This document shows, in pieces, positions 35,730-45,099 of a stretch of 64,000 nucleotides of DNA. The notes under the pieces are model-generated. The model searched no databases. It was not told the DNA's origin and was given only the letters and a program-made list of their open reading frames with translations. The stretch is taken from assembly GCF_041146795.1 (NCBI RefSeq), contig NC_135172.1:41498123-41562122 (forward strand). Reading direction: 5' to 3'. The translations under genes were made by a program, and so were the position numbers. Source of the DNA: Maylandia zebra (Eukaryota; Chordata; Actinopteri; Cichliformes; Cichlidae). Positions within the stretch are counted from its first letter, which is position 1. Every line of letters begins with the position of its first letter.

Positions 35730-37790
35730 AACAGCGTCCGTGTGGAGGAGTCAGCACCTTCAGCCTAGTGTTACACACCTGCTTACAAAGAGCTATGGAC
35801 AATATCAAAGCATATGTTTTTATATGTAGATAGCTTAACTGGGACTTTTGTGGAGGACTGCACAAATAAGCTGAACTAAATTTGGCTCAATCTTAATTTT
35901 ATGTCGCTGCTTGAAAAAAAAGAAAGTCTGAATGACACAAATGGATTTCCAGATGTTTTTCTGCTCTCCTTGTTTTTGTATATTTGTTCTAAGGTAGAAT
36001 ATTTCAAGATGTTTGTGATCTTAAAGAAAAATGTCAACAGTATTAAACACCTTACCACACAGTGTTACAAAAAACAGAAAAGTGCATTTTTAGTTAAAAA
36101 TAGGTTTGATATACACAGAAGTTTGATCTACATAGATTCTTTTTCTTTTTATCACCTGAGTTTATTTCTGTCTGTATCTGTTAAACAACTTTCATGATCA
36201 TTTTTGCATTTGCTACAATGTATATTATTTCTGTCTGTTTGTGCTTGTTATTCAAAGCAGGGTATATCAAATCAAACTAAAGCCAGCTGTGTACCTTTTA
36301 TTTGTACTTTTCTCTGCCATTTGTAAATAGCCCAGATTATCAAAACAAGATTAAATATATTAAAACAAGATTTCAGGTGCACTTATTACATCAAAAATAG
36401 CAATGGCATATTCAGAGAAATTACAATTAAAAATGTGCACTTTGTCATACTTCATATGCTAGCTGCACAGGATCTGTTGTTCTTTTTTGTCCTGTATATA
36501 GTGTTCCAACACTGGAAGCTCACATTAATCATGGTAATCCCTGCGAGCTAAAAGCTCAGGCTTCAGACGTCTCAATCTTGGCACTCACCTGCTCTCCGAT
36601 ATCAGTTTGCAAGGGGCAGCCAATCAGAAAAAAGATGATGTCAAAGCATGATTCAGATAGCGTATGAAGGTCTAGGATAAACACATAATGCATAGAATAA
36701 ATAAAGATTATTCTGAATTTTGAATCATGTAAAGTTACTCTAGTATCTACAGTTGTAAAATAATAAAAATATTAAGTTGGAGATTAGTTTGACTATTTCT
36801 TATGCAGGGCAGATAAAAAGACAAGTCAAAACAAGAAATACTTTATCACAAGAGTTGAGAAATGAATATGTTACATAAGCCAATCAAATTAAAACAAACA
36901 CACAAAAGTGATGAGATCAATAAATTTAAATATGCCAAAACAAGAAGCTTAAATCCAATCTGACTGAAGGTACTGAGGTGTGAGATGTGCCGTATCTGTC
37001 CCTGTAGCACTAGAGCAGCAACTGATTTTGGACTAAAAGTCTAGTAAGTTGTGCAGAAGGTGGCGAGAATCCATTAACTAACCACATCCCTTCGACACAG
37101 CCACAATTGCTGCAGCTGCAATGATTTACTGCTTTAATTACAAATACAAAGTATTAAGTGTCACAGTTAGAATGCAAAAATAGATAAGGGAAGGATTCTT
37201 GCCAAATTTGGAAAGGATACAATTCATCACTCGTTTACTCAAAGTTCAGTTGAGGATAGAAAATAAAAACAAAAGAAACAAAAGAAAGACAAAACAGATG
37301 AGTCGACAAAGAGTAACACGGGGCTATTCATGTACAGAGGGTTGATTAAAAAGATGCACAACTGAAAGGAAAGAGAGACAACACTGACATTTAGGACAGC
37401 ACTCACAACCACAAAGGAAGGAAAAACAAAGTCAAAATAGAGCAAGACAAAACAGAAGACTAACCTTCAAAATAAAACGGGGAAGTAACAAAAAGACCCA
37501 CACCAGACGTGGTAACAGAGAGAGAGGAGAAGGCACTGACGAGACGAGACAAAGGAGGAACATAGTGGCAATTACTGAGGGAACTAAAACTACTATAACT
37601 AATAATAAAAACCAAGACATGAATCAAAACATCACATAACCGAAACTCATCAGCGGAATAACCATGAAGTATAAATTGGAATTAAAGAATCCGTAACGAG
37701 ACGAAGAAATCGAAATCCACGACACTGAGTGTGATTACAAGGGTTTGTGGTTTACACAGATTTTCATCTGTTAGTGAGGTAGGTGGCTCT
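35730..37790. other. ccr7 3' flank and UTR, no further gene seen
   Basis: AT-rich sequence after the ccr7 stop. AATAAA at 36696-36701 could be the ccr7 poly(A) signal (UTR about 1 kb), but the surrounding AATAAAGATTATTCTGAATTTTG also resembles a LINE tail, so this is uncertain. From about 37230 the + strand is A-rich with many AACAAAAG-like words. No protein motif or RNA gene is recognised. Confidence 0.4.
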
Positions 37791-37993
37791 AACCCAGGGG
37801 TGGGCAACTCCAGGCCTCGAGGGCCGGTGTCCTGCAGGTTTTAGATCTCACCTTGGGTCAACACACCTGAATCACATGATTAGTTCGTTACCAGGCCTCT
37901 GGAGAACTTTGTTGAGGAGCTAATTTAACCATTTAAATCAGCTGTGTTGGTTCAAGGACACATCTAAAACCTGGAGTTGCCCACCCCTGGTTT
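37791..37993. mobile_element. MITE with long inverted repeats (CAGGGGTGGGC ends)
   Basis: The left end CCAGGGGTGGGCAACTCCAGG is mirrored at 37970-37989 (GGAGTTGCCCACCCCTGG). The arms pair further inside, through GGTTTTAGAT and CAACACAC-like stretches; the right arm lacks the GCCTCGAGGGCCGGTGTCC block. A related copy is in tns4 intron 6 (58886-59090). The CAG start suggests hAT, but I could not find an 8-bp target duplication, so the superfamily is unsettled. Confidence 0.75.
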
Positions 37994-38815
37994 AGTGCGT
38001 GACGCCACCAGGGGTGCCACTGGGGATCTGGGGCCCCATGGAAAAAACATATCACTTTGGGCCCCACCACTTTAACAAAGGAAACCACGGCAACATATAA
38101 CACATTTTTATTTCAGGGAAGATTGATGAGATATATGCAAGTCATATTTTACATTTTCATATTTTTTTTATGATAATTGATAAATTAAATTTTAAATTTT
38201 ACTTTTTCAGTGATTGGTGGCTTAAACCAAATACATATAAAATATATGTAAGTTTTTTGGGATGGAAGTGAATTTCAATACTCATCTATAAAATTGGGTA
38301 AAATAAATTTTTACTGCTTTAACATAAAACTTAAATAATCCTTCGATTATGAATTTTCAAACAAAATATAGTGAACTAAAATACGTCTCTGTCCTGAGAA
38401 CTGGTGGAACTCAAATAGGTTTTAATTGTTTTCAGCTTCCTGAAAGCTCTCAGCACCTGCAACAGTCATAAGACAGTGTGGAAAATAAACGCAGAGTAAC
38501 ACACACTTCTCCAAAAACGTTCTATTTAAAGAGTGTGTAGAATGCAAATATTATTTCCCAAGAGGCCTCCTGCAGGTGAAAAAACTTCTTGATGTGAAAT
38601 ATCTCACCTGTTTCTTTAGATATCAGGGCCGGTTCAGTGTCAGGGGTATAAGGAGATGGGAGTGGGGCAGCTAAGCCTGAGCCACAGGTTTGATGTGTTT
38701 GGCCTGGCAGCAGGTCAGCAGGTAAAGTACAAAGAGTCTGCCTGCGCCGATTATATGTTAGCTAAAAAAACAAAAACACATGATTTTCTGTTAGAAATGA
38801 AATAAGTTCACTAAT
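37994..38815. other. Intergenic, probable decayed repeats
   Basis: GGGGTGCCACTGGGGATCTGGGGCCCCATG near 38013 followed by TTTGGGCCCCACCAC looks like the start of another dispersed fish repeat, but I could not find its other end. The rest is AT-rich with no coding signal. Confidence 0.35.
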
Positions 38816-38925
38816 CCAAGGAAAGTCGAGCAGGTTGGGGAGGAGAGGATGTTGTCTAAGCTAACATCCATCATGGACAACACCTCCCACCCCCTGCATG
38901 AGACTGTACGAGCACTGAGCAGCTC
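38816..38925 (+). mobile_element. Decayed CR1/L2/Rex1-type LINE fragment (3' ORF part)
   Basis: GAGAGGATGTTGTCTAAGCT and GGACAACACCTCCCACCCC match the C-terminal coding part of the LINE at about 11230-11295. Frameshifts and stops show it is dead. It corresponds to a more 3' part of the element than the neighbouring fragment at 39480-39800, although it lies to its left. Confidence 0.65.
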
Positions 38926-39479
38926 GTTGGGGCTTTGGAGACTTGTGGGTGTTTTTGACCGTAACTCCCATCCTGCAACGTCATCCACGCCAAGCTATAT
39001 GAAGGGGGATGAGTCTTAGTACACCTGGACAGAAGCGGCAGAATGCCAAACAGCCAACTGTCACACATCAGTGAAAGGGGACAAGGTGAGAGACACTGAG
39101 CGATCCAGAAACCACACACAGGCGTTAATAATCATTCCTCGGTAGATTTACCTACTGCAAAAACTGAAAGCTCTCTTAGTCATTTGAGCCTTTACAGTGA
39201 GTAAAGCTGTGCTTTTAAGACAGTCAAAAGCACCGTGCTGCAAAGGATTTATAACAAGCTATCAAATCCAGAATGATGTGGAGGTAAATATATAAATAAT
39301 GCTCAACGAGTTTTGGGAACACGAAGATCAAGAAATGAATCAGCATTTTTATAACACGCTTTACAGACAACTTAAAGGCAGATTAACCCATTAATACACA
39401 GAGCACGTCCTTTAATAAGGAATGATGATACTGCAGTGGTTAGGTGTAATAAGGGTGGGCAGGAGTCAGAGTGCAGGAA

Positions 39480-39800
39480 CATTTTGGAGCGGCCCAGAAG
39501 AAATCACCTCCTTCTGAATGTCAGCAAGACAAAAAAGATGCTGGTTGACTTCTGGATGAAAAACACTGCGACTACGCCCATCAGCATCAGGTCGAAGCAG
39601 CGGACACGCTGGAGGAGCAACAGTGACGCTGTGTACAAAAAGGGTATGAGCAGACTCCACTTGTAAGGAAGCTCAGATCCTTTAAGGTGTGCAGCGAGAT
39701 GTTGGAGATCTTCTACTAGTCTGTGGTAACGATAGTGCCAGAAACACCAGCAGGATCAACAAACTAATCAGTGAGGCTGGAAGCATCACTGGAGACTCCA
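39480..39800 (+). mobile_element. Decayed CR1/L2/Rex1-type LINE fragment (RT C-terminal part)
   Basis: Translation gives NHLLLNVSKTKKMLVDF, then PISI, DAVYKKGMSRLHL and a stop. These align with NHLQLNVAKTKELIVDF and ALYRKGQSRLYFL in the intact frame at 10826-11040. Further on, GGATCAACAAACTAATCAGTGAGG matches the NRLNKLIRKA region. It is a pseudogene copy with an internal deletion and stops. Confidence 0.7.
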
Positions 39801-40627
39801 TGGGAGTCAGGCATCACTGAACAAACTGCTCTCCATCACAGTTTTCTATAAAGCTGTATAATAAATCTTCATTCTGTGAGGTGAACACACTCGTCAAGCA
39901 TCAGATCCCAAAGAGATTTTTGTATTATACCTTCATGCAGCAGTTTTTCTTACAGTTATAGTGCACATATTATTTATTAACGCAATTTTAACTTCTTTCA
40001 CATAAACAGGTCGATGGATAGATGCACCAAACCAGGAGCCAAGATTTCAGGGCACATCTGTACTCGTTTCTACACCAAATCATCTGTATAGCGTCTGATA
40101 TGTCATCAGTGCTTCTTCAGATTGTGTTATCACAGAAAAGCACTATAGGCAGCCCATCTGCAGACCACTCATCATATTTGAAATCATTTTTCCAAATGTG
40201 TTAGCACTCCACCATCATTAAACTTTCCTCATCTCTTTAAGTGAGCTTTGAGTTTTCATTTAGAAGAAATTATTGGATTTCACGAGCCTTTTTTTTTTTT
40301 AGCTTGCTAGTTACCAAGTGTGCATGAGCCTAAATTGCCTAAAAAAAATAATATAATCATTAATATTTTTTTCTGTAGTTGTACAGTGCAAAAATATATT
40401 GTACAGTTGTCGCAAAGCACACCAGTTGGGAACCACTGCCTTAAGCACGCACACAGATGTATTATGGTCGTGTAAAAGTGCTGCAGATAGCAAGTTGTAA
40501 TTGTGCATTGTCAAAAATACTTACATTACTTTTTAACTCCCTCTCACCCCCAACATCTTCTGGATTAGCTTTTCTTTCTTGTGTCTGCTTCTGCACCCTT
40601 GAACTTTACACGTCTGCACCGCATGAT

Positions 40628-40732
<105 letters not shown>

Positions 40733-40959
40733 CTTCAGCACATCCTCTACAGCCTCACGGCGCATATAATTTAATGTGCACACATACAATCAGACAACAC
40801 CAAGCACCACTCGGGTCTATGTATCGCGCTCTTATGGAACCACACCTTCTTGCATATGATGGATGTGTGATTTTTCTCCTTCGTTTAAGCGTCACACACA
40901 GCGTGCAACATCAGCTACACACACACACAACCATGGGTACACTAAAGTGTGCTAGGTTA

Positions 40960-43392
40960 CAGTTTTTCTCAAATGCTAAAACACATGTCACAAACGTTAC
41001 CACCAGGTCCCCCAATGTCCAAACACAACACCCTTCTCTAAAGCTACATAAACACAACCACACCTTCCCACTGCAAAACTCAAACTCCCACACCAAGAGA
41101 GCAGCTCGAAGCTGTCAAAACTGTAAACACTATACACAGCATTACACACTACAGCAAAACAATTGAAAACACAATGCTCAATTTGTGAGAAGGTTCTTTG
41201 GTTCATAACTGCCAATGCATATTTTTATAAACTGTACAGTAACGGATCGTCATAGAACCCTGCAGAGGATTAGGCATTTAGATTTGTGAGTTTCACATGA
41301 AGACTATAAATCTATAAAAACATCCTGCATGTACGTACACTACTGTAACACAACTCAATGCAAAAACAGAATCTATCGCACACAACAGTACTCTCGGAAA
41401 CATGATCAGGGTGTGAAGTCTTTTTTATTGTCTACACGGTCTTTTTACAGTATTACACACAGTCACTGTGCGGCATCATGTCGCCGAGCTGCATTGGGCC
41501 ACATCACCTCATCCACATCACAGGCTATATTGTCCCTTGCTAGGCACCGCGGGAAAAACGCCCTGGAATGGCGAATCCATCCCTGGAAGGCCTCCACTGG
41601 GATGTCAGCACAGGCCAGCTCCATTGCCCGTACGAGGTTCTCTCTTGTGTATGGCTGTCTGTCATACACCTTCCATCTCCATGATGAGAAGAACTCCTCT
41701 ATAGGGTTCAGGAAAGGGGAGTAGGGTGGCAGACAGACGTTTAAAAAGTGGTCACTGTTTGTGGTGAACCACTCTCTGATTTGGTGTGTCTTGTGGAAGC
41801 GGACGTTGTCCCAAATGATCACATACATGTGATGTGCTAGCCTAGGATGGTGTTGTTGACGGTCCAGGAGGATGTCTTTTAGCTCCTCTAGGAAGGTGAG
41901 GAGACGTTGGGTGTTGTAAGACCCAAGGACAGCATGCCGGTGGACAAGCCCCTCCGTACCCATAGCTGCACAAAGAGTAATATTACCCCCCCGTTGGCCA
42001 GGAACCTCAGTGATGGCTCTCTGGCCAATGATGTTACGGCCTCTTCGCCTTCGTTTCTGGAGGTTGAAGCCAGCCTCATTCAGGAAGAGGTACTCATGGG
42101 GTCTGGCCATCGCGTCCAACTGCATTATCCTCTGTGAACATGGGAAAGCGTACAGGTGTTCAGAACGGTCAATCAGGTAGCACAGGTAGTCCAGAAGTAA
42201 TGTAGGCCACTAAGCAACACAGTATGTCCACTAACTGTACTGTGGACATGGATGTATACGTACTTGCACATACTCGTAACGTTGTCCTATGTGTCGCGCA
42301 GAGTTGCGCTTAAAGGGAACCCTGTAGACCTGTTTCATCCTCATCTGTTGGCGCCGGAGAACTCGGTCTATTGTGGACACGCTGACAGCATCAATGTTCT
42401 CAAAGTTTACATTATCTGCAATGACTTTGTCTCTGATCTCTCGGAGTCTAATGCAGTTGTTCTCACGGACCATATCTGCAATGAGGGTTTCTTGTGCCGC
42501 TGTGAATATGGCAACCCTCCCACCTCTATGTGGCATTCTTTCAGCTCTAAAGAAAGAAACATGTGTTGTCAATTGACTGATTTATATGTAAAACTACATG
42601 TAAGGTAACAGACCACTTTCACAGGCCTGTAAAACTGTAGTGTGACAAAGAAAGCAATAGCGTACTATACCTGTTGTGTTGTCTAAATGCCTTGATAATG
42701 GTGGCCACGGTGGACCTACTCAGGTTTGGATGTACTCTTCGTCCCGCTTCAGCCATTGTCATGCTATGGACAATGACATGATCAATTACTGTTGCTCGCA
42801 TATCATCTGTTATGATGGTGCGAGGTTGTCTTCTTCTCCCACCTGGACCTTCTCCTCTCTCTTGTTGGCCTCCTTGTCTTCCTCCTCTACTCCGAACTCC
42901 TCTTCTTCTTAGGCCTTCACCTCTTCCTCCTCTGATCTCAACCCCTCTTCCTCTTTGGCCTGCAGCTCTTCTCCTTCCGCACGCTCGAATGCCTTCATCC
43001 ATTGTGATTGTTTGGCATCTTCACCAAACTATGCTTTCATAGGTGGGGTCACATCATTAGCAACAGGTGTCTTCAATTTTGAGTCGTTGTGTGTAGTGAC
43101 TGACGCCAAGTGTGTTCCCTGTGTTCACAGATTGGTGACTGTGGCAAGCATTTTGCATCACATGAGCTTTCATTTGAGAATATGTGCAGAGTTGTTTTGC
43201 AACATGTGTTTTGGCAAGGAAAAATGTGTTTAGATTTATGAGTACAGAGGGTTGTGTTTTGTGAATTGTGTCTTCATGTGACATGTGTTTATGGTACTGG
43301 TATATGGTGGCTACATTTAGTAAATGTGTTTAGACTACTGGTCATTTGGGTTACAGGATTGGCTTTTGTGTTTTAACATTTGAGAAAAACTG
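40960..43392 (-). mobile_element. Tc1/mariner-superfamily transposon, 2.4 kb, with intron-containing transposase
   Basis: The 26-bp terminal inverted repeats at 40960-40985 and 43367-43392 start CAGTTTTTCTCAAATG and differ at one base. TA flanks both ends (40958-40959 and 43393-43394), the expected Tc1/mariner target duplication. Both subterminal regions are crowded with ACACA/AACACAT words, possibly transposase binding sites. The single gene on the minus strand (41463-43002) occupies the middle. Near-identical ends and an intact spliced frame suggest a fairly young insertion. The element lies between ccr7 and tns4. Confidence 0.9.
41463..43002 (-). CDS. DD36E-type Tc1/IS630 transposase, three exons, first catalytic Asp replaced
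   Basis: Cut-and-paste transposase. Exons on the minus strand: 43002-42671, 42546-42264, 42131-41463. They join in frame with GT-AG borders (GTATAG...TTTAG; GTACGT...CACAG) to give 427 aa. Residues about 5-60 are rich in Arg and Gly. Residues about 62-205 hold two helix-turn-helix-like parts (MTMAEAGRRV; LREIRDKVIADNV). The DDE_3 core follows: LFLNEAGFN at about 220-228, GQRGGNITLCAA, IIWDNVRFHKT with Asp 313, and PPYSPFLNPIEEFF with Glu 350. The second-to-third spacing is 36 residues. The family expects Asp in the first motif (DEAGF); here codon 42080-42078 reads AAT, Asn 223. That should abolish catalysis unless it is a sequencing error. Both introns are only about 130 bp. Confidence 0.85.
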
Positions 43393-43429
43393 TAAAAGGT
43401 TAAAGATATTTAAGACCTGTCACAGCTAT

Positions 43430-43905
43430 AGATAAGCAAGTTTCCTAATGTGTTCTCAGCCTGCTATAACTCTAAGCAAAGAGGAGTGGCAATTTTAATT
43501 CATAAAAGTGTTCAAGTTATAGATCCAGGGGATAGATTTCTAATAATTAAATGATTTATATGTAACAAAACGTTATGTATTGTCAGCTCAAATGTTGATG
43601 ACCCCTCATTCTTCCACGTTTTTTTTTTGTGGTGCACTCTCTGAACACCCTGCTCAGGTTGCTCACTTGTTCTTGGGGGCGACCTCAGCCGTGAACTAAA
43701 TGAAGAAATGGACATGCTCAATACAGGAGGAACTCAGTGCAACTGACAGTCCACAAATGTAATTAATCAGTACATGAGCGATTACGGACTTGGCAACGCA
43801 TGGCGTTCCCTTCAGGCCAACCGTAGGGACTTTCTTCTCACGTCCATCACTTCTACTCTTGTCTGGATTATTTCCTAGTTAGCAGCTCACTGCTGAGTGA
43901 CATTT
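43430..43905 (+). mobile_element. L1/Tx1-type LINE endonuclease fragment (dead)
   Basis: Translation gives NSKQRGVAILIHKSVQVID, then DRFLIIK, NVDDPSFFH, LGGDLSRELNEEMDML, NQYMSDYGLGNAWRSL and WII. These follow the order of L1-type endonuclease motifs (RGVAILI, NVYAPN-DDP-FF, GGDFN, DVWR). Stops and frameshifts are present. It begins about 40 bp right of the Tc1/mariner element. No reverse transcriptase part follows. Confidence 0.65.
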
Positions 43906-45050
43906 GAGACACTTAGATGTAGGGGGTGTCCAAATTCATAGGGTGCATCCTCCTGAGGACCTGGCCTTCACGGTCTACGTGGGCCAGGTAGGCTGGAAGT
44001 GTGAGGCTGTGAAATTGCATGGTCTAGCCTTAAGATTTTTGTGACCAGCTTTATATCATATAACCCCCTATTGCGGGGCGTGGTCTGCGGTGCCGCTGCA
44101 GGGGAGGCGGACGCAACTAAACAGCATCCGCAATCATGCCTTGCCAGGATAAAACACTGAACTGGGTCCTGAGTTGATGTTGTTGTTGTGGTGTATGTGG
44201 TGGGCTGCAGCCCAGCGTGTGAACAGCAACCAGAAGAATAAAATGTGTGAAATCCTCAAAAGCATGAACGTGTGTGGTCATCGGGTCTGTCGTGGTTTTG
44301 CTACACTCGCTTAAAAATATGTTACAGTAGATCGAGAACTCAAGAAAACCATGAATCAACATATGAAGATGCTGCTGACGTGAAGCAGAGCAAAGCTACA
44401 GAGGTTTTATTAGAGACTGAGCTAAGCATTTTCCAATTTTTCATAAATGGTAAAAGCTGAAATTTCTTCAGTATTGAACAGCCGAAATTTGACTTTCTTG
44501 TCAGAGATTCCCCCCTAAAAAACAGCGGCCGTACACAACGGTAGACTGGTGGGTAATAAGCCAGTGAAAAATGCAGAAAACAGAGATTTTTTGATGGGAA
44601 ACTGGTCTTGAAGTACACTGAGAGACAGCACTGTGCAGGAAGTGGGATTTTATTGTGGTGGAAGCTAAACGGCAAAAGTAAGAGAAAAGTCATGACGATG
44701 TTTTTCAAATGTGAAGTGTAGGTTCATCTTCTTTTCCTGCTGGTTCAGTGAGTTTTGGTCGGAGTGATGAAACGTGCAGTTTAAGAATCTGTGAGATGTG
44801 AACAGCGCTTTGTGTTTCTGTTTGCAGAATCTATTTACCTGCCCTTTAATTGCTCGGTGGTTGTTAAAATAGTTTTGTGAGTTATAAGCTGAGATTCTGG
44901 CGTTTCTGGCAAAATACATTTATATTTAAACATCTTTCAGAATTTAATTAATTGATATCGGACTATTCAAATTAAAATCTATTTAAAATCGGGAAATCTA
45001 TTTTTTTAAACCCACAGGATCTAACAGAGGTGGAGGATGGACTCAACCTG
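43906..45050. other. Intergenic, no gene seen
   Basis: GC-rich segments near 43915-44010 and 44070-44150 (GGGGCGTGGTCTGCGGTGCC) look repeat-derived, but I cannot assign them. The rest is AT-rich with short meaningless open frames. Confidence 0.4.
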
Positions 45051-45099
45051 GGTGTCTATTGCCTTATGTAGTCTGGGAGTTGACTGAATGTCTGGCGGG

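Noticed and set aside
36696..36701. AATAAA as the definite ccr7 poly(A) signal
   Set aside because: The sequence around it (AATAAAGATTATTCTGAATTTTG) also resembles a LINE 3' tail, so it is only mentioned as a possibility.
42619..43042. Plus-strand Pro/Leu/Ser-rich frames opposite transposase exon 1
   Set aside because: They are the antisense of the Arg/Gly-rich coding sequence; compositional artefacts.
44060..44180. GC-rich block as an LTR or SINE
   Set aside because: GGCGTGGTCTGCGGTGCC-type sequence looks repeat-like, but no duplicated LTR, primer-binding site or pol III box was found.
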